DNA of 64,000 bases. Origin: Loxodes magnus (lineage: Eukaryota > Ciliophora > Karyorelictea > Loxodida > Loxodidae). Made by a program: the position numbers and the translations under genes. Positions 51,801 through 62,945 of this stretch are shown piece after piece. Within the stretch, counting starts at the first letter, position 1. Every line of letters starts with the position of its first letter. Location of the stretch: NCBI GenBank assembly GCA_946699065.1, contig CAMPDV010000095.1, positions 558,001 through 622,000 of the forward strand, written 5' to 3'. Below the pieces are notes generated by a model. The model saw only the letters and a list, made by a program, of their open reading frames with translations. It searched no databases and was not told the DNA's origin.

Positions 51801-51979
51801 TTAATACAATTTATAAGAATATTTAATTATTACCTTAATATTCTTATTTAAAAGCATAATCATTTATCTTTATTCTATCATTCTTAGAATCTTAGTAAAA
51901 CTTAGTATTCTTTTTAAGCTCGTTTAAGAAACTCTATGAATTTATATTAAAAAATCTAGAGAAAGAGTTAGAAAATTGA
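48875..51979 (+). CDS. membrane hybrid histidine kinase with two receiver domains
   Basis: About 1034 residues, no intron. Five or six hydrophobic segments fill residues 40-205. The dimerisation/phosphoacceptor helix has MAAMNHELRNPLNAILGS with His236. N box: VIMNLLGNSIKFTQDG. Then about 210 residues of low-complexity insertion, then G1 (TDEGIGIS) and G2 (GGTGLGLWITKQII). Two receiver domains follow. In the first, the phospho-acceptor Asp appears to be Asn (FILINDKLKDSHG). The second is intact: IIEDDE, TTDWELPSLSG, CTGHDD, TKP. So phosphate probably passes from His236 to the second receiver; a separate Hpt protein would be needed downstream. TGA encodes many Trp. An in-frame TGA at 51731, just after the last receiver, may be the true stop; otherwise the frame ends at 51977-51979. 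Confidence 0.9.
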
Positions 51980-53536
51980 TGTAGTTATTTAAATTTAATT
52001 TAATAGATAGAATTTTAAGCAAACTCTAGAGTTTTTAAATATATCATAAGTAAAGGGTAACTACATATTGTTATAAAATGTAAATTTTATAAAATTCAGT
52101 ATATCATTTTTATGTAATATACTTTGGTAACAATCTAAAATAATTTGAAAATTAGCAGCGATAACAAAAAAAACATGTATAAAGCTAAAAATTTTCTCAT
52201 TAATACCTTCAGCTAAATAGATTTGAAAAATAAATATATATAAAGTTAGAAAGTATAAAGAAATTCTTAATTTTGGTACTTTTGATTCGAAATTTAAGAT
52301 ATAAACTCTGAAGATACAAATAAATTCGTTAGCAAAAATCAAAATGTAGATACAAAATTAAATTGTATTCAAGGTATCTATAAATTAATTAATTCATCAA
52401 CTAAAAATGAATTTTAGTAGCTAGAAAAAATGCTAAGGCTTAAAAATCTAAAATAATTTTATATAATTTTCAATTAATACATTTAAAGTATAAATGTATA
52501 TCAATAAATAATAGGATCATAGTTTTATTCATTCTATGCTAGTTTATATAAAGAAATTTGAATATGGTAAATAATAAATTACAGTGCAAGTTAAATAATT
52601 TTATAAATAGTTTTACTAAGAAACGTAAATGACTAAATATAAACATGAAAAACTCGTTTCATTTTTTAAATTATCTATGTTTAAAAAGAATTTAAAAAAA
52701 TAGTGAATATGAATGCCAAAAGCTAGACGAATATCGGTATAAGCTACAAAAATCGACTAAGTAGATTTAATTTTTTTGGAATTTATAATGAAATCTTAAA
52801 TTTAGTAAACAACTTGTAAATACTAAACTTTATAAATTTAATTTATAATTTCAAATACCAAACAATAAATATTTTATAGTTTTTATTAATGTTTTTAGTA
52901 ATAATAAAGGCTACAAGTAGATTAAATTATCATCAAAATATATCATAAAAGAAATAAAGTGAGCTTAAAAACTTGCTAATTTTGATTAATAGTAACTTTA
53001 AAAGTATTAAACATCTTTTCTTAATAAATTTACTTAAAAATTTCTGAAAATTTATCAAATAGGAAATAAACTTATTTTGACATTAAAACAGGATATTTAA
53101 ACTAAAATTTGTGCCTGAAAATTTTAATTAATATAAAAGAAATTATTTAAGTAAACAATCTAGCTAAATAGTCTTTTTTGGTAAAATATCCTTAAAACTC
53201 TAAAAGTTGTAAGATGGAATGAATTAAAATTAATATTCCTCTTAATTTAATTAAAAAAATGTGATTTTACGAATTTTATAGATATATCATCAGTCTAATT
53301 TAAGCCATATTTAAAATTCTTCAAATATCTAAATATATCAGCAAAAATAAAAAGAAATGATGAAAGTTAGTAATTATCTAAATTTTTTTTATTTTACTCG
53401 AAAACTAAAGCTTAATTAAAGCATTAGTAATTTTAAAAATTAAAATAGATATTAAATGAGTCACTATTAAATGAAAATAAATTATACCAATTATTATAAA
53501 ATCATCAAATAAGTAAACTTCATAAATCAAATCAAA
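51980..53536. other. AT-rich intergenic region
   Basis: A minus-strand frame at 52061-52342 lacks all standard stops and reads as a hydrophobic protein segment (KVPKLRISLYFLTLYIF), but has no start codon or recognisable family. Nothing else supported. Confidence 0.4.
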
Positions 53537-54410
53537 TCAAATTAAAAGGCTTTATAGGAGAAGAAAATAGTTCTTTAAAAAGTTCTCTTCCTCTGAGTAG
53601 CAATCAGATCTCCAACTCCCTAGTTAAAACCATTTCAATTCTAGGTTTATGCTACTTTTATTCATGTTGTTACTTCTTCCATAATCTTCTATCCCTTGTT
53701 GGGTAAAATGTAGTAAGATCTTTTCAAATCTTCTTGTGAATCATATTATTCTATTTTTAGTTTCTTCAGAGATGTCATATATTACTATAGATGTAGCGTT
53801 TCTTTTTGAAAATCTTTGCTCTTGCTTAAACTCTTTCTATTTCCATTGGGATTGATTATATGAATTTTAAAGTTGTTATTATTCCATTTTATTAAAATTT
53901 TTTTAATTTTCTTCACTCTTGCTTCTTGGTTTAGTTTATCTTTTCCTATTTCATAAAGCCTTTGTCATTTTGTTGTTGAATTATTTATAAATCTCAGTCC
54001 GGTTCTTCCATTTTAGCTTAACACTACTCCTTGTAATTAATACAGGGAGTATGCAAACTTAAGCCAGTAGCGTGAAAGTTTAATTTATTTTAGAGTTTTT
54101 CCAATTCTTTTTCGAGTTCTATGACAGCTCTAATAAGTCGATTAATTTTTTTTGAAGTCTGCTTCTAATCCATTCCAATGATTTATGCTATGGCTAGGTC
54201 ACTCCAGTCGTCATTTGTTGTAAATTTTCTTACACTTGTCTCTTCTTTCGTTTTTTACTTTTTTGAAGGTATTTTTGTTTAGGTAGTAGAAAGATGCTAG
54301 TGCTTGCCTGCCTATCTTGGAGAAGTGGATGTAAGAAGTGGATTGGTATTATACTTTCTGATTTTCTTCTAATCTTATGATAGCATAAATCCTTTGGAAA
54401 GTCTCCCCAT
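53537..54410 (-). CDS. Myb/SANT-like gene with a 1-nt frame change
   Basis: ATG 54408-54410 opens MGRLSKGFMLSQDQKKIRKY, a Ser/Thr-rich linker, then DDWSDLAIAQIIGMDQKQTS and KKINRLIRAVIELEKELEKL, a Myb/SANT-like helix set running into a coiled coil. About residue 175 the protein-like frame jumps by +1 and continues NKMEQQQLQNSYNQSQWKQK, NATSIVIYDISEETKNRI, RRFEKILLHFTQQGIEDYG to TGA 53537-53539. The total length is 3n+1, so one extra base fits. The likeliest place is the run of seven A near 53900. It may be a sequencing error, a disabled gene, or frameshifting. All three frames are open here, so the choice rests on composition: first-position guanine and helix periodicity. Function probably DNA binding. 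Confidence 0.55.
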
Positions 54411-55251
54411 TAAATAAGCTTCATAAATAATCTAAATTTTAGTTTAGTTTTTCATTTGACTTCCAAAAATAGGAAAAAGTGTATAAAAAATGAAAATATA
54501 AAAAAGAAATGATTTTCATATAAAAAAGGGGTTCCTGCTAGTTCTTAAACTTTATAGTTAATATAAATTAAGAATTATTTATATTATTCTAAAGCTAGAA
54601 AAGTCAGTATCTAAAATAATCTTAAAAAACTTCCATAATTTTTAAATAAATAAAAAAAGAACTCAAAAAACATAATTATATCAGCACAAATTAAATAAAA
54701 TCTATTTTATCCTAATATGTAAGGAATTAGTGTATATCTACTAGTTAAGAAGTTATCTTATTCTTAAAATTTAAAGGTAGCACATAATTGATTGATTTAA
54801 CTAAATATAGTGTACTTAAAGACATTTTCAAAAGAGTAAGCAATAAAGTTTATTATAACTATATTTGTAATTAGTTCTTATTTACACTTAAAAAGATAAA
54901 TTCCTAATTTTAGACTGTTAAAGACTAAGATCTTATGTCTATTGTTTGCATTAAGTATTACTTTTAATTATAAGATTAGGAGAGCTTTACTAAAATTAGA
55001 ATATCATAAAGTCTTTAAAGTTTTCTAAATTATAAGATTCTTATACAAAAGGCAATTAAAGTCTATTTTGTATAACAAGTTGCTAGCTTTAGTAAATACA
55101 GTACCAAATGTTTAATCATATAGGCTCATATGCTAGTGGCAATATTAATTAGCTTTTGGTATGATTGTCCAAACTAAATTAAAATAAGTTATATTAGAAC
55201 ATGTATTTGCTCTAGCTATGATAATATAAACAATAAAAGAATTAATGTATT
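54411..55251. other. AT-rich intergenic region
   Basis: Nothing supportable seen. Confidence 0.5.
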
Positions 55252-55686
55252 ATGACTTCTCAATTAGAAAGTAGCAAGACTTAGTAAGTAAACTAATAAT
55301 TTTATAAGAGCAATCTTTATTAATTTTGGAAATTAAATTAGAATGTAATTAAAATATAAGCAGATTAAATAGGAATAAGCAAATAATACTTAAATAGGCT
55401 TAGAATTAAATAAATCATAAATTTTCTATGAACCTAGTCATTTATTAAGAGTTAACAACTAGCTTTAGTAAACGAATCATTTCAAGCGAAAATGCAGAAA
55501 AAGAAGTTAAAAGAATAAAAGTTCACTTTCTAATAATAAAGCTTTAGGAAATTATTATATTAAAGTAGGATTCATAAAAGTAGATTAAAGAATTGCATAA
55601 ATTTATTGCTATTTTCTAAGCAATAAATAAATAAATTTGATTATAGAGGGCGTAGCACTCTCGTTGGTGCGCAACTCTTTAAAAAA

Positions 55687-55800
55687 TGTTTCATACTGAC
55701 AAGAATGTTTTATACTGACAAGAATGTTTGTTACTGATAAACCTTGTTCAATACTGGTATAATTATTCAGTAATGATAAAAATGTTAAATACTGATATAA
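55687..55800. repeat. degenerate tandem repeat of about 20 bp
   Basis: Units resembling atactgacaagaatgttt recur about five times (catactgacaagaatgtttt, atactgacaagaatgtttgt, then looser copies tactgataaacc and tactggtataa). Identity falls toward the right. Confidence 0.7.
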
Positions 55801-55872
55801 TTTAAGAATACTCGTAATCTTTAATACTTGTTGGAGGTTCAAGGACGTGGCAGGGTTGCGTCTCATTGCATC

Positions 55873-55933
55873 ACCAAAGCAGAGGACGACATGTGTCAAT
55901 TATGAGTACTTAAATTCCCCACCTCTGATGAAG
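55873..55933 (+). repeat. direct repeat, copy 1 (61 bp)
   Basis: Shares accaaagcagagga, gtacttaa, ttcccc and acctctgatgaag in order with 56031-56093. Copy 2 translates as QSRGRHKVDYGYLTSPTSDE; the same peptide can be read in copy 1 only after a small frame shift, so both probably descend from a coding repeat. Confidence 0.8.
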
Positions 55934-57133
55934 CTCGCAAAATTATTTCTTTTTCGTTCCAGAATTAAAAATAAACGAAACCAAGTCAAGCCAACGTCGA
56001 AGGTCTAAGAATATTATATCTCGAGGTCAAACCAAAGCAGAGGAAGACATAAAGTCGATTATGGGTACTTAACTTCCCCAACCTCTGATGAAGATGACTT
56101 TGTTGTTCACCTTCGAACAACTATGATGGTTTTAAAAAATATATATAATAATACTATTAATACTTATTTATAGAATTTTTTATGAAAAAACCTGGGAATT
56201 TAAAACTTAAATTCTAACCTAATAAATCAATCTTAAGTCTCAGTTAACTAGAAGAACCAAGAATTTAAAAAAGATAGATCTACTCCTGTTAAGGATTGGG
56301 AAATACTGAATTTCCTAACAAACTGAAAAAGCTTAAGGAACCCCATAGTCAAGACGTTATTAAGTTTTATTCCTTAATTAAGAAAATGAATAAAGAAATA
56401 TAGATTCTGAAGGAGGAAAACTAGAATCTTCAGATTTTTTTGTAAGATAAAAAAGAAAATTAAAGGCTTGGTAAGTTAAATTTTGTTTTAAATTGTGGCC
56501 TTAACTTCCGAATTTGTAATAGTAGATAAAAATCTAGCAGCAAATCCATAGAAAATAAAAGAAAAATTTAAATTATCAATTAAAAGAACTAACCTCAAAC
56601 AGTTCAGATGGAAATCAAATAAAAAATATAAAAATTAAAAAAACTTTACTTCATCCCTTAATAAATTATTATGATTGCTGTCAAAAGATTGGACATCTAT
56701 GGAGGTAATGTCTGAAATGAAAAAGAATACTTGAGTATCACCAAAAAGAATTTGAAACATTGAGGAGACCTATATTTAAACTACTTTGAAGGTATTTACA
56801 GAAAGAAGCCAGTATTAGTTGTCTCAAATGTGACATTATTCAAACAGGATCTTGGTAATTAATAGTAGAAAAATAAATTTCTTCAAAAGGACAACGACGA
56901 CCTTAGAATTTTCTTTAGAGAAGCTGGTGAAAAATTACAAGATTATGGAAGAACAATTCTATGAGCTTTATGAAGAGAAAGAAGAATTATCTAAGTTTGA
57001 AATTTATTCAGATGAAGGCAAGTAAAATTGAGCAATGAATATGAAAACTTTTATTGTCTTTAATCTGAAGAAACATTTCCTCTAATTAAAGATGACTCCA
57101 ACCCTTTTAGTTAAAATTAATTAGTTATAGTGA
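55928..57133 (+). CDS. element-associated open frame, function unknown
   Basis: One frame is open for 402 codons if TGA is Trp, from ATG 55928 to TGA 57131-57133. Protein-like parts: RGRHKVDYGYLTSPTSDEDD (basic then acidic), RSTPVKDWEILNFL, FVIVDKNLAANPQKIKEKF, SKDWTSMEVMSEMKKNTW, and KIMEEQFYELYEEKEELSKF at the end. It uses TGA for Trp about ten times, more than most genes here. A second frame from ATG 56182 to TGA 56713 is also open and has a coiled-coil-like stretch (INKEI/QILKEENQNL), so which frame is used is unresolved. No family recognised. Confidence 0.35.
56031..56093 (+). repeat. direct repeat, copy 2 (63 bp)
   Basis: Partner of 55873-55933, starting 158 bp downstream of it. Outer arms cagagg and cctctg within each copy can pair. 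Confidence 0.8.
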
Positions 57134-57557
57134 TTTCACGAATCAATTGGTTGAAAGCTTTAAAGATTATATCTAAAAGTTTATTTTATTTTTTTTGGGA
57201 TTATACATTCTTACATTAAGTATGGAAAATATAGATCTTCTTGATTTTAATATGTTAACCTTCTTCAATTAGTTAAATTTAAAGTATGAATTGTTTATGA
57301 CTATCAGTAATTTAGTAATTATATGTCTAAAACTCCTTTCTTCTATATAATTATCTATATAGTGCTTATCAAATAAAGCCATAGAAGATTAATCTGCTTT
57401 GATTTATCTAATTTTAATTTTATCTTGGCAAATTTGCAATTTCTTAATAATTATCCTATTTTCTAGTAATACCAGCATCTCTTAATTACCTTTCGATTAT
57501 AACTGGAAGTTGACATTTAAAATTTAATGAAATAATTTGAATAAAAAAGATGGCGGA

Positions 57558-59416
57558 ATGGAACAAAGGCTTTCTCGACTAAAAGGCTTCTCGTAGCTCC
57601 TTAGATCAATCTTTCCAGCTCTAACAAACTCCAGCAAAGACAAAAAAGAAATAATATTGTAAAATCTCAGAAGAAAAATAATTTCCTTCCAAGATTTTTT
57701 AAAAAAAAGTTACACCTTCGAACAACTTATGAACTAAGATAAAAAGTTTCTTGTTTAAATCATTTTTGATTACATTGATAAGGTAGAGAACCTCGAACAT
57801 TACGTCATGAATTTACAATAAGACTTATAAGATCATGTCGAGGACGAGAGACCGCATAATGAATTTGTGACCAAAGAGGACATTAACAACAGATATTAAG
57901 AAATAGAATGCGATATAGTAAGAATTGATGAATAAATGGGAACAGATTTCTTAAAGTATGAAAACGCATTTTAATATATAACGGACATAAAAAAGAGACT
58001 AGAAAAATTAGAGGAATAATACCTAAAAAGAAATAATGATCCAATGGTAATAGAAGAATAACCTATGACGACAGAAAAAATTTTCAAGAAAAAATGTTAT
58101 ATATGAGGCAGTTTATTCCACTTATGAAAAAAGTGTAGGAGGAATTGGTAAATAAGAAAAAATATTTGGAAAGAACTTACAAATTTTATCCTTCCTCGGA
58201 TGGTTAGCTATGACGGAAAAAGATAAGTCCAAGACCATTCGGAAAGCTCGGAAGTGAACTTGAGTGGAGACACCGGGGAGTCCGAGACCCCGTAAAAGGT
58301 AATACAGGGGGTTATGGACCTATTAAGGAAACATTCCATTATCCATTAAATTTTTAATTTAATTTAATTTAATTTAATTTAAAGAAATCATTAAGAGCAT
58401 TTTACGATTGAGATCATTCATTTAATTAATTTGATCAAAATAGACAAAATATCAGGATTAAAATCAATATTTTTTGCACTTCCAAAAAAATAAGAGATAA
58501 TGAAATCCTAGATAGGTTAGAAACAGTAAAATGGCACTAAAAAGATCTCTTATCAAATTGAAACTCCCATCTTTGAAAAAAACCTAGATAATAGGCTAAA
58601 AATATAATATAGTCGGAAATCTCTGATTTCGCTACCAAATAGTAAATAAGCTAAAATTAGTTGATTAAAATAATGCTGGATCAATGGAAGAAGTAAAAAT
58701 TTGAATAAAAATATCAAGAAATTAGTGCAAAATCTCGAAATTGCGGAGAAAAAAGAATCAATACTAATGGTCTAAGAAAGAGATCTTAATTCCTTCTGAA
58801 ATATTTCACAAGACCAGAACAGTTATTCATTAAGCTAGCAATAGAAGCAAAAAAAACTGAATAAAAGATTGAAAAACTAGAATAAAATAAATTAAAATTA
58901 CTTCTTTAAATAGAAATAAGAGAATAAGGAAATGACCCAATGATATTTGAAGTGAGAAAACTCAAGATTTAAACTAAACGCGAAAAAAAGATGCTATTAA
59001 TGTAACTCTCAAATTTATCTGTAGAAAAGATCCTAGAAATTTCAATAAGAGTATTGAAAGAACTCGAAGAATTAAGGGAGAAAAAAGAAAAGATAATATC
59101 AGATAAAAAAGAGAAAAATAATATTGCAACAAATTCAGGAAAATATGCAAGAAAAAATATAGCAAGCATTATCTAGGCGAAAGAATAATTAAAGTACCAT
59201 TTGCATAACAAGGAGAAGAGCTGTAGAGATTTGCAAACTTTAGCATTTAACTTCTAAAACAATTTAGAGGTTGAAATACCTACAAGAACATTAAAAATTT
59301 AATTAGGTTTTGTATATATATTTATTTTGGTAGCTTCTAAATATGATAGTTTATAAAATGTTTTATTCTAATACGTAAAAAAGCATCTTAAGATACTTAA
59401 AGAAGTAGAAACTTGA
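57558..59416 (+). CDS. Gag-like frame with zinc-knuckle motif and a -1 frame change
   Basis: From ATG 57558 (MEQRLSRLKGFSQLLRSIFP) the frame reads a helical protein (KVENLEHYVMNLQQDLQDHV, KKRLEKLEEQYLKRNNDPM) and then a zinc-knuckle-like motif at 58095-58136. The spacing is Cys-x2-X-x4-His-x4-Cys, but the second Cys position is TGA (CYIWGSLFHLWKKC if read as Trp). The frame goes on to NLEIAEKKESILMVQERDL near 58780; then the coding signal moves to the -1 frame and continues (RPEQLFIKLAIEAKKTEQKI, EKILEISIRVLKELEELREK) to TGA 59414-59416. GNDPMIF in the second part echoes NNDPMVI in the first, so the two parts may be repeats. A Gag or LINE ORF1 role is an inference from the knuckle and coiled coils. 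Confidence 0.45.
58351..58383. repeat. TTTAA microsatellite
   Basis: About six tandem copies of the pentamer TTTAA (aatttaatttaattta...). Confidence 0.9.
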
Positions 59417-60092
59417 ATGAAAATATTTAGACTATGATGTTAAAGACTATCAAAGTGAAAATATTAAATTAAGTGTAGGAAGAGATAAAAACAGTTTACA
59501 TACAATAATAACTTAATTTTTAGCATAAGAGTATATTGTTAGTCTAGTCAATATATCCTTATGTATCTAATGCTAAATATAGTAGACATTTTACATAAAT
59601 AGTTAACTTTTATAGTAGTAATTGAATGTTTACGAGATATTAAATTATTGAATCCATTTAAAGTTTATACAGTACTCTAAAGTAAATTTAAGAATAAAAG
59701 TTAACTTTAAGTGAATATTGATTTATAGCTTAACCATACTATTTACAACTAAATAATAGCTAATTATTCATTTTTTAGCATTAGCTTATTAAAAGCTTAA
59801 TGTCTTAATGAACCTAATTATTTTTTGCTGTTACAAATTAAATGCTAGGAAATTAAAAATTCCCTTTAAATAAGTAAAATAACCATTTCAGATTTATAAA
59901 TAAAATAAGCAAATCTAAGAGTAATTTATTGAAATAAAAGGGTTCTAATCATTATTGACAAATTTAGTTAAGAGATGAAAGATACATTAGTATCAATTTA
60001 TTTCCATTACTATTAAATACTCACTATTTTAAGAAACTTCCTTATCAATTATTAATTTTTATAATCTAGGCTATGTATAATTATCTACCTAT
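59417..60092. other. AT-rich region before the biotin ligase fragment
   Basis: Nothing supportable seen. Confidence 0.5.
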
Positions 60093-60746
60093 CCTGTGAT
60101 ATTTTACTCACTAGAAACAGATTCTACTTAGAACTTATTGCTGGAGAATAAAACAGCAAAGTATGTTTTTGACTAGAAACAAAATATAATTCACTTATCA
60201 GAGTGACAAGAAAAATCTAAAGCTTCTAAACCAGAAAGAACATGGTAATCATACTCTGATAATTTAATGTTTTCATTCACTGATTTCGAGTTAGATCCTA
60301 ACTATTTAATATTTAACAACTTAAGAACTGGATATGCTATGAGAATGTCAATAGTTCAAAGCTTAATGAAGAAAAAGTGTCCTTAGAGTGTCTTAGAATT
60401 GATAAAAGTTAAATGAATAAACGATGTTCTTTTTGATAATGTAAAAATAGGAGGTACAATTTAAGAAACTGTTAGTAAAGGTCACCAAATTTATTCAGTT
60501 ATAGGAGTAGGAATCTGTATAAATTCAGGACTTTTTTCAAGTATAAATCAAATATTAGAAAAACTAAACGTTGGAATAAGCATTCACAGGGAAGCTGTTT
60601 TTACTAGTTTCTTTGAAAGCTATAACCTAACCAAAAGCATGAGCAAGTAATTTTTTATAGAAAATTATGAAAAAGTTTGGTAGCATAGAAATAAGCAAAT
60701 ACTCTACACAGACTAAAACTAAAAAATAACTTTAATAAAGATTCTA
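60093..60746 (+). pseudogene. truncated copy of the biotin protein ligase
   Basis: 654 bp identical to 45929-46582 (residues of about 53-270 of the ligase). It lacks the first 52 codons with their ATG, and the last 27 codons are replaced after AAGATTCTA by unrelated sequence (aagtaggtaattg). The immediate 5' context (tacctat) differs as well. With no start and a replaced C-terminal cap, it is unlikely to make a working ligase, although the frame itself is undamaged, as expected for a very recent copy. Confidence 0.88.
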
Positions 60747-62945
60747 AAGTAGGTAATTGAATTTAGGTTCAGTGTAAAATAAATTTTCTTAATATTCGTT
60801 TAAAGAATAATAACTATAAAAAATAAGTATTTTTATTATTTATCTCTTTAAAATAGAACTAAAATTACAAAATTAACTATCTAAATAATTAAGTTCCTAA
60901 TATAAATAACTCTAAGTATAAAAATGCTTTTAAGATTTATTTGGTTTATTAATAGTTTATTAATAATTTATTAGATAACGTAATAAAGAAATTTTAATAT
61001 TAAATGTAAATTTCTAAATTTATGTTTATAGTGAAAATAAATAGTTAAAAGATTATATGCTTGGGAGCGAAAAAATTATGGTATAGTTATAAAAAAGTAT
61101 CATATATATCCTGTTATGAACCTTTTGCAACTTGTTACAATTTAATTCCCCATAAATAAAACAGTTAACATGATCCTTAAGCAGCTTATTATAATAATTT
61201 CCTAAGAAGACTTGAAATACATTATTTAAAGGTTTTTTGAATGTAGGTTATTATAAATTAATACTTATTATACTTTTCTCTTAGGCTTTCAATTATTTAT
61301 TTAGAAGTAGAAAAAAAGTCTAAAAAATAAATTCTAAGTGATTTAATAATAAAGCAGGGATCTAAATATAATAGTAAATTTTAGATCAAAGAAGTGTAGT
61401 TAAATACATAAAGTAAATAAGAATAAGACTTATTTCTTTAATTTACTTAGTCAAAACTAAAATTTCATTATCTAGTTAAAATTCTTCTTTCATTATAATA
61501 ATCTGGATAAATGAATCAAATCATTCTTAGCTATTAAAGGCATAAGAAAATTTAAATTGTTTTTATATATAATGAACTAAAGAAATTTGACTTGACTTAC
61601 TTGAATTAAATACCTTTTATTATAAATTTTAAGCATATTAAGAATAATTATTAGATTTAAAAACCTATATAATCCTTTATAAGTTAAACGCTTATAATAT
61701 TGACTAACTTAAAGTGATAAATATCAAATAATTTAGAATAATTTAAATTTACTAATGTAGCTCTAAAAAAACCTACAAATATGTAAAAAAATAGAATGTA
61801 ATTTAAGCATATCCGATAATTTAGAAATATAAGTATATTTTCTCTTATTCCTTACCAAGAATTATTATAAAACATTTGCAGTTTTAGAAGATGTATTAAT
61901 TTAAGCGTTATATTCGGTATAGTAATATAATATCATTCTACTTTATTATATGTAATTAACTAAGCAAATCTAATTTTTTACTAGAATCTATTCTTTCTCT
62001 CTAAAAATGCTAACTTTTATTAATTTTCTTTGTTTATTATACTTCTAAGTATTGCAGTGACATAATATTAGAATTATATTAGTTTTAGTTTAATTTTGAT
62101 GCTAGTTGATTTTATTTATTAAGTGGATATAAGTTTTAATTTATGATAGAGTTAAGTTTAGTTGATTATTTGCAAGCAATGAATGAGGAAGTAGTTTACA
62201 AATGAATAAGAAGTGTAGATTATAATTATAAATATTCTAAACTTAATAGCTATGTCAACGAAATATAAAGCTTAATTTATCTAAATGATTAAAGCTAATG
62301 ATTTATTCTCCTTAATTAATCATATGCTTCATCAAATATTTGAATTATCACTTTTGAAAAGGGAGTATTGCCAAAGATGTATAATAATTAATTTTAAATT
62401 AAAGCAAAATAAATAGTTTACTGGTAGTTATAATTTATACTCTTCAGTTATTGATTTATTACTATATAAATTCAACTTTCATTTACTAATGAATAAGCAG
62501 CATATGAAAATATAAAAATAACTTTTAGTTAAATTAATACTTTTTAAAATATAATGAAGGATATATCAGATTGGTATCTATTAAATATTTTTCAAATATT
62601 CTATTTAACTTCATTAGGTTAAAATTTTATTTCAACGAAAATAAATTATATTTCTTAAACTGAATTTAGAAACTAAACAATCCAGATAAAGCTTATAATT
62701 AAGAAAATTAGCTTAGAAGATTAAATTAAATTAGTTAGAATTTAAAGACATTTAACTAGCTTAGGTAATAAGAGTATCTTTTCAGATTTAATTGGTTTTT
62801 ATAAAAATAAAATTGCATGAGGGTATTTTTAGGTTTGAACCCTTAAAGAAAATCCATTAAGATAAATGACTTAAATACCTTTTTAAATAAATTTAACTTA
62901 ATTAAAGCAATAATCTCAATTAACCTTGAAAATTATAATTTAAAT
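60747..62945. other. AT-rich region before the second histidine kinase
   Basis: A short coding-like frame begins at ATG 62143 (MIELSLVDYLQAMNEEVVYK) and meets TGA at 62299-62301, but no family is recognised. From about 62755 the sequence resembles DNA upstream of the first histidine kinase. Nothing else supported. Confidence 0.45.

Larger units (their letters stand above)
55252..59416 (+). mobile_element. probable degenerate mobile element
   Basis: A block with higher GC than its surroundings, short direct repeats (55687-55800; 55873-55933 and 56031-56093), a TTTAA microsatellite, and at least two long coding-like frames on the plus strand, one with a retroviral-type zinc-knuckle motif in which a Cys codon is TGA, and one apparent -1 frame change. 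No reverse transcriptase, integrase, transposase or long terminal repeat was recognised inside the block, so the class is unknown. Outer borders are only approximate. An ATG at 55252 also opens a Gln/Lys-rich frame that runs into the repeats. Confidence 0.45.

Noticed and set aside
52061-52342. 93-codon minus-strand frame without any standard stop.
   Set aside because: Begins at TTG, no ATG in reach, hydrophobic AT-rich composition, no family.
54180-54300. Alternative frames of the 53537-54410 gene that also read as Myb-like proteins.
   Set aside because: First-position guanine, the ATG at 54410 and helix periodicity favour the frame given; the others are shadows made open by the single-stop code.
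55609-55899. 96-codon minus-strand ORF MTHVVLCFGDAM...
   Set aside because: Covers tandem and direct repeats; the plus-strand reading of the repeats is more protein-like and no family matches.
55921-56093. CTGATGA plus CGAAAC-like pieces suggested a hammerhead ribozyme.
   Set aside because: The stem II strands do not pair, and no U-H cleavage site precedes the stem I partner; the shared blocks fit coding repeats better.
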